43,766 nucleotides of DNA from Thermoanaerobaculia bacterium (GCA_022071945.1 JAJVIN010000018.1:1-43766), one strand, 5' to 3'; positions 11,340-20,159 are shown, numbered from the stretch's first letter. Translations and numbers: made by a program. The notes: generated from the letters alone by a model not told the origin.

Positions 11340-13214
11340 ATGAAAACTCTCGCGACCCGTCTCCCGGCGACCCTGGCTCTTGCCGCCCTCCTGCTTCAGA
11401 CGCGGCCTCTCGTCGCACAGGCCCAGGCACAGGCCGTTTCCCCTCCGGAGGTCTCGGCCCCCGTCAGCCGAATGACGGCCGATGTACAGTTTCTGGCCGG
11501 GACCGAGCTGAAGGGACGAAAGGCGGGGACGCCCGAGGCGGACAAGGCCGCCGCCTACATCGCGAGCTCTTTCAAGAAGATCGGCCTCGTTCCGGGAGCG
11601 GGCGCCTCCTCGTACCTTCAGACGTTCGACTTCATCGACGGCGTGACGCTCGGTCCCAGGAACACCCTCGTCACCTCGGGCGGAGCCGAGGTCGGCCGGA
11701 CGTGGTCCATCGACCTGGAGTACCGGCCGATGGCGTTTTCCACGGCCGGAGCGGTCTCGGGGGAGGCCGTCTTCGCCGGATACGGGATCACGGCGAAGGA
11801 CCTCGATTACGACGACTACGCCGGCCTCGACGTCAAGGGGAAGATCGCCGTGATCCTGCGATACGGACCCGACGGAGACGACTCGAAATCACCCTTCTCG
11901 CAGTACATGGCGCTCCGGTACAAGGCGAGCCAGGCCCGGCAGAACGGCGCGGCCGCCGTCGTCTTCGTCACGGGCCCCAGGACCAAGGACGTCGGGGACG
12001 ACCTCGTCGCCCTCAGAACGGATGCCTCGTTCACCGATGCCGGGCTCATCGCCATCTCCGTCAAGCGGCCGGTCGCCGAGAGCATCTTCCGGGCGTCGGG
12101 CCGAACCCTGGATGAGATCCAGAAGGCGATCGACGAGAAGAAGAAGCCCGCCTCGTTCGCCATCGCCAACGCCAGGATCGACATCACCGCCGACGTGACA
12201 CCGCGCCGGGTGAAGACATCGAACGTCCTCGGCGTCCTCGTCGGCTCGGATCCTCTCCTCAACAAGGAATTCGTCGTCGTGGGGGCTCACTACGATCACC
12301 TGGGTCTCGGCGGACCCGGCTCCCTCGAGCCGAGTCCGGAGGGGAAAATCCACCACGGTGCCGACGACAACGCCTCTGGCGTTTCTCTGCTCCTCGAGCT
12401 CGCTCGAGCCCTCTCGGCGAAGCGGACCGAATTGAAGCGGTCCGTTCTCTTCATCTCGTTTGCCGCCGAGGAGATCGGCACGCTCGGTTCCCTTCACTTC
12501 ACCAAGAACCCGACGGTTCCGCTCGAGAAGATCGCCGCGATGGTGAACCTCGACATGGTGGGACGCCTTCGAAACGGCTCCCTCGACGTCCACGGCACCG
12601 GCACTTCCTCCGCCTGGCCCGCAATCGTGGAGAAGGCGAATCAGGCGGCCGGGCTGAAGCTGAAGTTCCAGAAGGGTGGGTTCGGCCCGTCCGACCACTC
12701 GCCGTTCTACGCGGCGGGCCGGCCGGTTCTCTTTCTCTTCACCGGGGCACACGCGGAGTACCACCGCCCCTCCGACACCGCCGACCGCATCAACTACGCC
12801 GGCCAGGAGCGGATTCTGGGATTCCTTCAGCCCGTTATCTCCGAGGTCGCCTCGGCACCGGAACCGGTTCCGTTCACGAAGGTGGCCGGAGAAACCCAGC
12901 CTCAGCCCGGCGGCGGCAGGAGCCGGGGGGTCTGGGTCGGGACGATCCCCGACTTCTCGGAGGAGAAGCCGGGGGTGAGGGTGTCGGGGACCACACCGGG
13001 CTCACCCGCCGAAAAGGCCGGCATCCTGGCGGGCGACCTCCTCGTGAAGTTCGCGGGAAAGGAGCTTCGAAACCTCTACGACTACACCTACGCCCTGCAG
13101 GACGTGAAGCCGGGCGACAAGGTGATCGTCGAGGTGAAAAGGATGGAAGGGGGAGCCGAGGTCACGAAATCGATCGAGGTCACCGTCGCCGCGAGGCCGT
13201 CCGCGAACAAATGA
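11340..13214 (+). CDS. Exported M28 zinc aminopeptidase with PA and PDZ domains
   Basis: A 624-residue exported peptidase with a signal peptide (LPATLALAALLLQTRPLVAQA). A protease-associated (PA) domain is inserted at about 120-250 (GYGITAKDLDYDDYAGLDVKGKIAVILRYG). The M28 catalytic core has all zinc ligands: HYDHLG (~316), GADDNASG (~340), the catalytic AEEIG (~376), NLDMVG (~402) and EYHRPSDT (~472). A C-terminal PDZ domain spans about 520-610 (SPAEKAGILAGDLLVKFAGKEL). Family members remove N-terminal amino acids from peptides in the periplasm. AAGGAAC lies before the ATG, 12 bases after the TonB receptor stop. Receptor and peptidase are probably one operon and may together serve peptide or peptide-bound nutrient use. 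Confidence 0.92.
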   Translation: MKTLATRLPATLALAALLLQTRPLVAQAQAQAVSPPEVSAPVSRMTADVQFLAGTELKGRKAGTPEADKAAAYIASSFKKIGLVPGAGASSYLQTFDFIDGVTLGPRNTLVTSGGAEVGRTWSIDLEYRPMAFSTAGAVSGEAVFAGYGITAKDLDYDDYAGLDVKGKIAVILRYGPDGDDSKSPFSQYMALRYKASQARQNGAAAVVFVTGPRTKDVGDDLVALRTDASFTDAGLIAISVKRPVAESIFRASGRTLDEIQKAIDEKKKPASFAIANARIDITADVTPRRVKTSNVLGVLVGSDPLLNKEFVVVGAHYDHLGLGGPGSLEPSPEGKIHHGADDNASGVSLLLELARALSAKRTELKRSVLFISFAAEEIGTLGSLHFTKNPTVPLEKIAAMVNLDMVGRLRNGSLDVHGTGTSSAWPAIVEKANQAAGLKLKFQKGGFGPSDHSPFYAAGRPVLFLFTGAHAEYHRPSDTADRINYAGQERILGFLQPVISEVASAPEPVPFTKVAGETQPQPGGGRSRGVWVGTIPDFSEEKPGVRVSGTTPGSPAEKAGILAGDLLVKFAGKELRNLYDYTYALQDVKPGDKVIVEVKRMEGGAEVTKSIEVTVAARPSANK

Positions 13215-13270
13215 GGGCAGTCGTGACGCTTGTCGGACGGGATGGGCTTCTGTAACCTTGAGGAGGCCGG

Positions 13271-13990
13271 TTGACCGGAAACGAGACCGAAAGAATGCAC
13301 AAGATCCTCCTGGTCGACGACATGCGGTTCTTCCTCGATCTGGAGACATCTTTTCTTCTCCGGGCCGACTGCCAGGTGCTCACGGCCTCGACCGGCCTCG
13401 AGGCGATTCGAGTCGCGAAAGCCGAGCAGCCCGATCTGATCCTCCTCGACATCGAAATGCCCGAGATGAACGGCATCCAGGCCTGCCGGATCTTGAAGAG
13501 CGATCCGTCGACGAACCGGATCCCCGTGATCATCCTGACCTCGATGCAAATGGAGGAAGAGGCGAAGAGGGCCGGCGCCGAGCACTTCCTCAGGAAGCCG
13601 ATCGACGAACCACGCTTTCTGACCGAGGTCCTGAAGTTCCTTCCCCTGGTGGTGAGGTCGGACGAACGCGTGGAGCTGAACGCCCCGGTGACGTTCTGGA
13701 GGGACGGGGAGGCCACGGAGGGCCGTCTTCTCAACCTCTCCCGGACGGGGTTCTTCGTCGGATCGGATGACGTTCAGCCCGTCGGCGCCAGGCTCGAGAT
13801 CACGTTCTCCTTGCCCAAGGACTTCTCCGGAAAACTCATCACGGCGGAGGCCATCGTCGTGAGGCAAGCCGACGGCCCCCGTCGAGGGTTCGGGTGCCGG
13901 TTCTTCCAGATCTCATCGGGGGCCAAGCTCTTCATCGTGGAGTTCCTGGAAAAGTCCGGCTCCCAGCGTTCGGCGGAGACGCTCGTCTAG
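13271..13990 (+). CDS. REC-PilZ response regulator
   Basis: A 239-residue regulator. The receiver domain (about 10-125) has phospho-acceptor D60 in LLDIEMPEMNG and the conserved Lys in LRKPID. It is fused to a PilZ domain (about 126-230). Both PilZ c-di-GMP-binding motifs are visible: RxxxR as RSDER (from R129) and (D/N)xSxxG as NLSRTG. It should join a phosphorelay signal with c-di-GMP binding, but the output partner is unknown. The TTG at 13271 has AGGAGG 4 bases upstream. The ATG at 13295 would also keep the whole receiver domain but has only a weak ribosome site. The stop interlocks with that of the dCMP deaminase gene in CTAG (13987-13990). Confidence 0.88.
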   Translation: MTGNETERMHKILLVDDMRFFLDLETSFLLRADCQVLTASTGLEAIRVAKAEQPDLILLDIEMPEMNGIQACRILKSDPSTNRIPVIILTSMQMEEEAKRAGAEHFLRKPIDEPRFLTEVLKFLPLVVRSDERVELNAPVTFWRDGEATEGRLLNLSRTGFFVGSDDVQPVGARLEITFSLPKDFSGKLITAEAIVVRQADGPRRGFGCRFFQISSGAKLFIVEFLEKSGSQRSAETLV

Positions 13991-14409
13991 GAGATCTCGA
14001 AGAGCTGGATCCCCATCCTCCCCGCGTAGTCGCGGATCCTCTCCTCGCGGTAGAACTCCGCGAAGAAGATCGCCGTCAGCCCGGCGTTGGCGATCAGCTT
14101 GAAGCAGTTCCAGCAGGGCGACGCGGTCGTGTAGATCTGCCCCCCGTCGATCCTGACCCCGTTCATCGCGGCCTGCAGGATCGCGTTCGCCTCCGCGTGA
14201 ACGGTGGCGATGCAGTGCCCGCCCTCCATCTCGCAGCCCACCTCGTTGCAGTGCGGCAACCCTGTGAGGCTGCCGTTGTAGCCCGTCGAGAGGATCCGGC
14301 GGTCCCTCACGATGACGGCCCCGACATGCTTTCTCGGACAGGTGGACCGGGTCGCGACTTCTTTCGCGATGTTCATGAAGTAGTGGTTCCAGTCGACGCG
14401 TTCGGGCAT
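13987..14409 (-). CDS. Deoxycytidylate (dCMP) deaminase
   Basis: Converts dCMP to dUMP, feeding thymidylate synthesis. It is a zinc enzyme of the cytidine deaminase superfamily and the ComEB/DCTD type. The 140-residue protein starts MPERVDWNHYFMNIAKEVATRSTCPR, typical of the family. It shows GAVIVRDRRILSTGYNG, the catalytic HAE motif in TVHAEANAIL and the zinc-binding PCWNC. The ATG at 14409 gives the family N-terminus. A TTG two codons upstream is also in frame. No ribosome site is visible. A CATAAT box ends 6 bases before the ATG, which suggests a leaderless transcript. A triple 17-nt repeat lies just upstream. Confidence 0.92.
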   Translation of the reverse strand: MPERVDWNHYFMNIAKEVATRSTCPRKHVGAVIVRDRRILSTGYNGSLTGLPHCNEVGCEMEGGHCIATVHAEANAILQAAMNGVRIDGGQIYTTASPCWNCFKLIANAGLTAIFFAEFYREERIRDYAGRMGIQLFEIS

Positions 14410-14420
14410 GCGCAATTATG

Positions 14421-14471
14421 CGCCGCTGCGCGACGAGCGCCGCTGCGCGACGAGCGCCGCTGCGCGACGGG
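14421..14471. repeat. Three tandem copies of a 17-nt unit
   Basis: The unit CGCCGCTGCGCGACGAG occurs at 14421-14437 and 14438-14454 exactly, and at 14455-14471 with one change (A to G near the end). It lies between the dCMP deaminase start and the end of the MltF-like gene, where no protein is expected. It could be a binding-site array, a slippage product or a variable-number repeat. Confidence 0.9.
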
Positions 14472-14552
14472 CCCGCGGCAGGCGCCGGGGCCGGTCGAGC
14501 GCCGGGATTCAGGGCCGCGCCGGGTGCCCGCGGAAAGAAGACCGGGCAAACC

Positions 14553-16040
14553 TCAAGGCTTGCCGGCGTCCTTTTTCATCCCCTCCCGGTCCGACTGCTG
14601 TGCCTGCAACTGTTCCATGATGAGCTTGTAGCCAATGTAGTACTTGTAGATGTTGCTGACGTAGGTCACCGGCTCGCGCCCCACCCTCTCGGCGACGATG
14701 ACCTCGACGTTGTTGAACCAGACGTTGGGGTCCAGGCCGCGCTGTTCCGCGATCTTGCGCATCTGCGCGATCCGGGCCGGCCCGGCATTGTACGAGGCGA
14801 ATGTGAAGAGCCCCTTGTCAAGCTGCGACATGTTCGGCTCGTCGCCGTAGAACTTGTCGATCATGAACCTCATGTACTTGACGCCGGCGTGGATGTTCGG
14901 CTCCAGCTCCGAGATGTCCCCGACCTTCATGTCCTGTCCCGTCCCCGGCATCAGCTGCATGACCCCGACCGCTCCGACTGGACTCTTCGCGTCCTGGTTC
15001 AGACCCGACTCCTGGTAGCCCTGTGCCGCCATGAGAAGGAAGTCGATCCCGTACTTCTCGCCGTACTTCTTGTAAAGGTTCGCCAGATTCTCGAGCTTGA
15101 TGCGGTTCTCCGCCGAGGTGGCCTCCTTGGCGAACCGCGTGTTCTTCAGGTAGGACGCCAGGAGCTGCTCCCTCTGCTTCGAACCCTCTGGGTACTTCAC
15201 GATGAAGGCGTCCAGTTCGGCTTTCAGCAAGGGGCTTCCTTTCCGGATCGCCGCGGCGATCTCGCCGCCCGCCTTCACCACCGCTCCCTTGTTCACCTTC
15301 AGCTTCGGAAAGACCTTCTTCCAGAACTCGGCGATGTAGTCGTGGGCGGCCGTCGCGGGCACGATGCCGGCATTCACCATCTCGAGGATGTCCTCGGTGG
15401 AGAACGTCGCGGGCGCCTCCAGGATCTTCAGGGGAGCTTTCCCTTCCTTCACGAATCGCGCGTTGAGGTCTTCCATGTCCTTCCAGAACGCCCATGCCCT
15501 CGAGAGGAAGATCGTCTTTCCAGAAAGCTCTTCCAGGCTCGCGATCTCGGGCCCCCCCGGTCCCGTCACGATCACCTCCGACACATTCCGTCGAACCGGG
15601 ACCGTGAAGTCCATCTGCCGCAGCCGCTCTTCCGTGATGAGGGCCGTCGTGGCGACGATGTCGCCCTTCCCCTCCTGGAGGTGCTGCGCGAGTTTCCCGG
15701 CTGGGGTGGGAATCAGGTACACGTTCACCTTGAGGTTCTTCGACTTCAGCTTCTTGTTGAGGTCGGTCTCGAAGAGCCTGAAGAGGTCGTAGATGAGCCC
15801 GCGGGTCACACCCTTGTCGACGAAGTAGCCGGTCTTGGAGTACGGCGTGAGCACGCGGATCATCCGGCGCTTCAGCATGGCATCCAGATCGCCCGTGAAC
15901 GCTTCCTGCAAGCCTGCGACGGCGTGCGTGCCATCCACTCCGGTCTTGGCGGACTCTCGCGGCTTGGAGGCTGGCTGACCCTGTCCGAGAGCGGCTGTGG
16001 CGGCCACGAGAAGGCAAACCGACAAGAGGAGACGCTTCAT
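14553..16040 (-). CDS. MltF-like membrane-bound lytic transglycosylase
   Basis: Cleaves peptidoglycan glycan strands in the periplasm. It is 495 residues. A signal peptide (LLLSVCLLVAATAALGQ) precedes an extracellular solute-binding-like domain (about 55-300: IRVLTPYSKTGYFVDKG, GDIVATTALITEERLRQMDF, LSGKTIFLSRAWAFWKD). A C-terminal SLT domain follows, with the catalytic Glu344 in GYQESGL, then GAVGVMQLMPGTG and FASYNAGP. This two-domain order is that of MltF, where the first domain regulates the second. GGAGG lies 6 bases before the ATG. It is divergent from the C69 dipeptidase gene across 91 bases. No lipobox cysteine is seen, so it may be soluble or held otherwise. Confidence 0.92.
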   Translation of the reverse strand: MKRLLLSVCLLVAATAALGQGQPASKPRESAKTGVDGTHAVAGLQEAFTGDLDAMLKRRMIRVLTPYSKTGYFVDKGVTRGLIYDLFRLFETDLNKKLKSKNLKVNVYLIPTPAGKLAQHLQEGKGDIVATTALITEERLRQMDFTVPVRRNVSEVIVTGPGGPEIASLEELSGKTIFLSRAWAFWKDMEDLNARFVKEGKAPLKILEAPATFSTEDILEMVNAGIVPATAAHDYIAEFWKKVFPKLKVNKGAVVKAGGEIAAAIRKGSPLLKAELDAFIVKYPEGSKQREQLLASYLKNTRFAKEATSAENRIKLENLANLYKKYGEKYGIDFLLMAAQGYQESGLNQDAKSPVGAVGVMQLMPGTGQDMKVGDISELEPNIHAGVKYMRFMIDKFYGDEPNMSQLDKGLFTFASYNAGPARIAQMRKIAEQRGLDPNVWFNNVEVIVAERVGREPVTYVSNIYKYYIGYKLIMEQLQAQQSDREGMKKDAGKP

Positions 16041-16131
16041 ACGAACCTCCGCACGGCTGGAATCTGACCTTTTTCCATTCTAACGAAGGCGGGTTCAAAG
16101 CAGAGTTCTGAAGTAGCATTTCCGCTCTGTT

Positions 16132-17766
16132 ATGACGCGCAGACTCCTCGCCGTTGTCCTCCTCCTCACGATCGCCCGGACCTCCCCGGCCCTCGCCTGC
16201 ACCAGCATCCTGGTCACAAAGGGCGCGACCGCTGACGGATCCACGTTCATCACCTACGCCGCCGACTCGCACGACCTCTACGGCGAGCTCGTCACCACGC
16301 CTCCCGGGGCCCATCCACCCGGCACCTACCGGGACATCATCGAGTGGGATACCGGCAAGCTCCTCGGGAAGATCCCGCAGCCTCCGGTCACGTACTCCGT
16401 CGTCGGCAACATGAACGAGCACCAGGTCGCCATCGCCGAATCGACGTGGGGCGGGCGCAAGGAACTCAAGGGGCCGTCCGGAATCATCGACTACGGCAGC
16501 CTGATGTACATCGGGCTCGAGCGGGCGAAGACCGCCCGCGAGGCTATCCAGATCATGACCGACCTGGTGGCCGAGCACGGCTACGCCTCCACGGGCGAGT
16601 CCTTCTCGATCGCCGATCCGAACGAGGCCTGGATCATGGAGATGATCGGGAAGGGAGAGAAGAACAAGGGCGCCCTTTGGGTCGCCGTGAAGGTGCCCGA
16701 CGGGACCGTCTCGGCTCACGCGAATCAGCCCCGCATTCGCAAGTTCCCCCTGAACGATCCGAAGACGGCCCTTTACTCCAAGGATGCGATCTCCTTCGCC
16801 CGCGAGAAGGGCTGGTTCACCGGAGACGACAAGGACTTCAGCTTCGCCGACGCCTATGCCCCCCTGAGCGGAAAGACCCTCCGGGCGTGTGACTCCCGTG
16901 TCTGGTCCGTCTTCCGCAGATCCGCGCCCTCCCAGAACATCCCCGCGGACTGGATCCTGGGAGTCGCTTCTGCCCAGCCGCTCCCGCTGTCGGTGAAGCC
17001 CGACAAGAAGCTGACGCTTCACGACGTGATGGAGCTCATGCGCGACCACTTCGAGGGGACGCCGCTCGACATGACGAAGGACGTTGGCGCGGGACCCTTC
17101 AATCTCCCCTACCGGTGGCGCCCCATGTCCTGGAAGGTCGACGGCGCCGAGTACATCCACGAACGCGCGATCTCGACGCAGCAGACCGGCTGGTCGTTCG
17201 TTTCGCAGTCTCGTTCCTGGCTCCCGAACACGGTTGGCGGCGTCCTCTGGTTCGGGTTCGACGACACCTACAGCACGGTCTACACACCCATGTACGCCAG
17301 CATCCGCGACATCCCCAAGAGCTATGCGGTGGGTGCGGGCACGTTCGGGGAGTTCTCCTGGAACTCCGCGTTCTGGGTTTTCAACTTCGTCTCGAACTGG
17401 GCCTACTCGCGCTACAGCGACATGATCGTCGACATCCAGAAGGTGCAGAGAGAACTCGAGGCCAAGTACCTCTCGGACCAGCCCGAGGTCGAGAAGGCGG
17501 CGCTGAAGCTCTACGAACAATCGCCGATGCTGGCGCGGGACTACCTGACGAAGTACTCGACCGCGACGGGCGAGGCCGCCGTGGCCCGGTGGAAGAAGCT
17601 GGGCGAGTTCCTCGTCTGGAAGTACCTCGACGGCAACGTGAGGGACTCCCAGGGACAGGTGACTCACCCGCACTACTCCGAGGAGTGGCGCAGGCGAATC
17701 GCGAAGGAAAAGGGCGACGCAATCAAGGCGAAAGTCCTGCCCTCCGAGAAGCCCGGCTCCGAGTAG
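16132..17766 (+). CDS. Peptidase family C69 dipeptidase
   Basis: An Ntn-hydrolase dipeptidase (PepD/U34 type), 544 residues and exported. The signal peptide ends PALA and the next residue, Cys23 in CTSILVTKGATADGS, is the expected N-terminal nucleophile. Signal-peptide removal would therefore itself expose the active residue. Other family segments are VGNMNEHQVAIAESTWGGRKEL, DYGSLMYIGLERAKTAREAI, SFSIADPNEAWIMEMIGKG and VSAHANQPRIRKF. It probably degrades dipeptides in the periplasm. It is divergent from the peptidoglycan transglycosylase gene, which suggests but does not prove a shared role in wall or peptide turnover. The start follows a weak TAGCAT box and there is no strong ribosome site. 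Confidence 0.93.
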   Translation: MTRRLLAVVLLLTIARTSPALACTSILVTKGATADGSTFITYAADSHDLYGELVTTPPGAHPPGTYRDIIEWDTGKLLGKIPQPPVTYSVVGNMNEHQVAIAESTWGGRKELKGPSGIIDYGSLMYIGLERAKTAREAIQIMTDLVAEHGYASTGESFSIADPNEAWIMEMIGKGEKNKGALWVAVKVPDGTVSAHANQPRIRKFPLNDPKTALYSKDAISFAREKGWFTGDDKDFSFADAYAPLSGKTLRACDSRVWSVFRRSAPSQNIPADWILGVASAQPLPLSVKPDKKLTLHDVMELMRDHFEGTPLDMTKDVGAGPFNLPYRWRPMSWKVDGAEYIHERAISTQQTGWSFVSQSRSWLPNTVGGVLWFGFDDTYSTVYTPMYASIRDIPKSYAVGAGTFGEFSWNSAFWVFNFVSNWAYSRYSDMIVDIQKVQRELEAKYLSDQPEVEKAALKLYEQSPMLARDYLTKYSTATGEAAVARWKKLGEFLVWKYLDGNVRDSQGQVTHPHYSEEWRRRIAKEKGDAIKAKVLPSEKPGSE

Positions 17767-17813
17767 GGCTCACCAGACCGCGCACGGCTCCAGACTGCGA
17801 GTAGGATGGGTTC

Positions 17814-19028
17814 ATGGACCACAGATCTGTGGTTGTGACGGGACTCGGCGCCGTCAGCTCCCTCGGACAGAGCCTGAAAGAGACATGGGACGGACTGACC
17901 GCGGGCCGCTCTGGCATCGCCCCCATCACGATCTTCGACGCCTCCCGCTTTCGCACGAATCTCGCCGCCGAAGTCAAGCAGATGCCCTCGGGTTTCCCCC
18001 CGGCTCTGACCAGGCGACTCTCGCGCTCCGACCTCCTCGGCCTCGCCGCTGCCCGGGAGGCGCTGGCCGATTCCGGGCTTCTTCTCGAGAGGGAGGATCC
18101 GTCCCGGGTCGGCGTCGTTCTCGGCGGCGGAGTTTCGGGCCTTCTCGATAGCGAGAACTACTTCATCACCCTGAACTCGAAGGGACCCCGGAGCGCCCGG
18201 CCTTCGAGAGTCCTGAATCACCCGCCCGATCAGACGACCGACCGGATCGCCGAGCACTGGGGGCTCCACGGCCCGCGCGCCACGATCGCGACGGCCTGCT
18301 CGTCCTCGGCGACCTCGCTCGGGTACGCGAGCGACCTCATCCGGCACGGGCTCGCCGACATCGTCGTCACGGGCGGGGCCGACAGCCTCGCTCGCTTGAC
18401 CCATGGCGGCTTCAATGCCCTCCGGGCGGTCGACCCCGAACCCTGCCGCCCCTTCGACCGGCGCAGGAAGGGCCTCACGATCGGCGAGGCCGCCGGCATC
18501 CTGATCTTCGAGGCGGAGGACCGGGCCCGGGCACGAGGGGCCCGGATCTACGCCCGGTTTCTGGGGTACGGCGTGACCTCCGACGCCCACCACATGACCC
18601 AGCCCGAGCCCACCGGAGAGGCGGGTGCGCGCACGCTGAGAGCCTGTCTCGCCTCGGCGGGGCTTGCGCCGGAAGACGTCGACTATGTCAACGCGCACGG
18701 CACAGCGACCCAGCAGAACGATCCATCAGAGACAGCGGCCCTCAAGAGAGCCCTCGGCGACAGGGCACGCCAGATCCCCGTCTCCTCGATCAAGTCGATG
18801 ATCGGGCACTGTCTCTGCTCGGCCGGCGCCATCGAGGCGGTGGCCACCGTCATGACGATCGTCACGGGGATCGTCCCGCCGACCATCCACTATGAAGAAC
18901 CCGACCCCGACTGCGATCTCGACTACGTCCCGAACCAGGCCCGAGAGATGAAAGTCCGCGCCGCGCTCTCCAACTCGTTCGCTTTCGGGGGCAACTCCAC
19001 GGTCGTGGCTTTCGGGGGTGTGTCGTGA
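17814..19028 (+). CDS. Beta-ketoacyl-ACP synthase (FabF-like, KS-alpha type)
   Basis: Condenses an acyl chain with malonyl-ACP. The 404-residue thiolase-fold protein has the full Cys-His-His triad: Cys162 in TACSSS, His295 in NAHGTATQQND and His332 in IGHCLCSAGAIE. The C-terminal glycine loop NSFAFGGNSTVV is also present. AGGATG lies before the ATG. Its TGA overlaps the GTG start of the following ketosynthase-like gene, whose product lacks the catalytic residues. This resembles a KS-alpha/KS-beta pair of type II polyketide or aryl-polyene pathways more than housekeeping fabF. No acyl carrier protein, ketoreductase or malonyltransferase gene is nearby. Confidence 0.92.
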   Translation: MDHRSVVVTGLGAVSSLGQSLKETWDGLTAGRSGIAPITIFDASRFRTNLAAEVKQMPSGFPPALTRRLSRSDLLGLAAAREALADSGLLLEREDPSRVGVVLGGGVSGLLDSENYFITLNSKGPRSARPSRVLNHPPDQTTDRIAEHWGLHGPRATIATACSSSATSLGYASDLIRHGLADIVVTGGADSLARLTHGGFNALRAVDPEPCRPFDRRRKGLTIGEAAGILIFEAEDRARARGARIYARFLGYGVTSDAHHMTQPEPTGEAGARTLRACLASAGLAPEDVDYVNAHGTATQQNDPSETAALKRALGDRARQIPVSSIKSMIGHCLCSAGAIEAVATVMTIVTGIVPPTIHYEEPDPDCDLDYVPNQAREMKVRAALSNSFAFGGNSTVVAFGGVS

Positions 19029-20128
19029 TCCGGCCCTACATCACTGGCGCCGCGGCCGTCACCGCCCTCGGGCGCGACATCGCCACGACTCGCGAGGCCC
19101 TTGCCTCGGGCGCCTCGGCCCTTGCCGAAGTCCCTCCGGAGGGCCTCCCCCCCGGACAGGAACCGTCCCTGGCGGCACGGATCACCTTCTTCACGACCGA
19201 ACCCGAGCTTTCGAAAGCGAAGGCTCGCCGGTGGGACCGGGGGAGCCAGTACATCTACGTCGCCTCCGTCCAGTGCCTGAAGAGCGCGGGTTACGACGTG
19301 AAGGGCCGGGAGGAGCGGACCGGGATCCTCATGGGCACGGGCTCCGCCGGCGCGGGCCCCTTGACCGAGCTCGAACGGCAGATGGCCTTCGAGTCCCCCG
19401 AAGCAGCCTCCCCCTTCCTCTTCCCCTACACCGTGTCGAATGCTCCCGGTTCGCAGACCGCCATCGACCTCGGGATCAGGGGACCGAACGTGACGCTGAT
19501 CCAGAAGGACCCCGTCCCCCTCAACGCCCTCCTCTACGGGCGAATGCTGCTCTCGGATAAACGGGCCGACGCGATCCTCGCCGGAGCCGTCGACGAGTGG
19601 AACCTGATCTATCACCGCGCCTACGAAAGGGCTCGTCTGACCGGGACGGCTTCGCACCCGGGTTTCTCCCTCGGAGAGGGTGCCGGAACCGTGCTCCTGG
19701 AAACGGAAGAGTCCGTCCGACTCCGGCAAGTGGAACCTCTGGCGCGCTTTGCCGGGCTCGCCTCGGCCAACCTCCCCGTCTCCCCGCAGCGCCGGGTCGC
19801 CAATCCGGACAGGATGGCGGAGGCCATCGAGCGCGCCCTGGCGGATGCGCACGTCGATCCCTCGTCGGTCTCGGCTGTCCATCTCTCGGAGGATGGATGT
19901 CCCTGGATGGACGACGCGGAGTCCCGTGCGATGGAGAGGGTCTTCTCGGGCCAGCCGCCCAGATCCCTGGCGATCAAGCGGCAGCTGGGAGAGAACCCCG
20001 CCATCGTGGCCATTCAGATCGCTCTGGCGGCGGATTCGTTCCGTCACGACCCGAATCAGAACGCCGTCTTGATCAACGCCTTCGGGGCCGGAGGGAACTT
20101 CGCGTGCGCCGTTCTTCTGCGACCGTGA
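19025..20128 (+). CDS. Catalytically dead ketosynthase-like protein (chain-length-factor-like)
   Basis: The 367-residue protein keeps the ketosynthase fold: start YITGAAAVTALGRDI, LMGTGSAGAGPLTELERQM, SLGEGAGTVLLETE and end NAFGAGGNFACAVLL. All three catalytic residues are missing. Where the partner has TACSSS this reads IQKDPVP, the NAHGT histidine region reads HLSEDGCPWMDD, and the second histidine region reads IKRQLGENPA. This is the pattern of a KS-beta/chain length factor, which pairs with an active ketosynthase and shapes the product pocket. The GTG start overlaps the stop of the active partner (GTGA), giving 1:1 coupled translation. Function in chain-length control is inferred. Confidence 0.85.
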   Translation: MIRPYITGAAAVTALGRDIATTREALASGASALAEVPPEGLPPGQEPSLAARITFFTTEPELSKAKARRWDRGSQYIYVASVQCLKSAGYDVKGREERTGILMGTGSAGAGPLTELERQMAFESPEAASPFLFPYTVSNAPGSQTAIDLGIRGPNVTLIQKDPVPLNALLYGRMLLSDKRADAILAGAVDEWNLIYHRAYERARLTGTASHPGFSLGEGAGTVLLETEESVRLRQVEPLARFAGLASANLPVSPQRRVANPDRMAEAIERALADAHVDPSSVSAVHLSEDGCPWMDDAESRAMERVFSGQPPRSLAIKRQLGENPAIVAIQIALAADSFRHDPNQNAVLINAFGAGGNFACAVLLRP

Positions 20129-20159
20129 GCTCTTCCGGGGCGATGCCGGAAATCGAGCG

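Noticed and set aside
14818-17673. 951-codon open frame on the minus strand
   Set aside because: It runs across the MltF-like gene out of frame and the C69 dipeptidase gene antisense. Its product is Arg/Gly/Asp-rich with no fold, as GC-rich shadow frames are.
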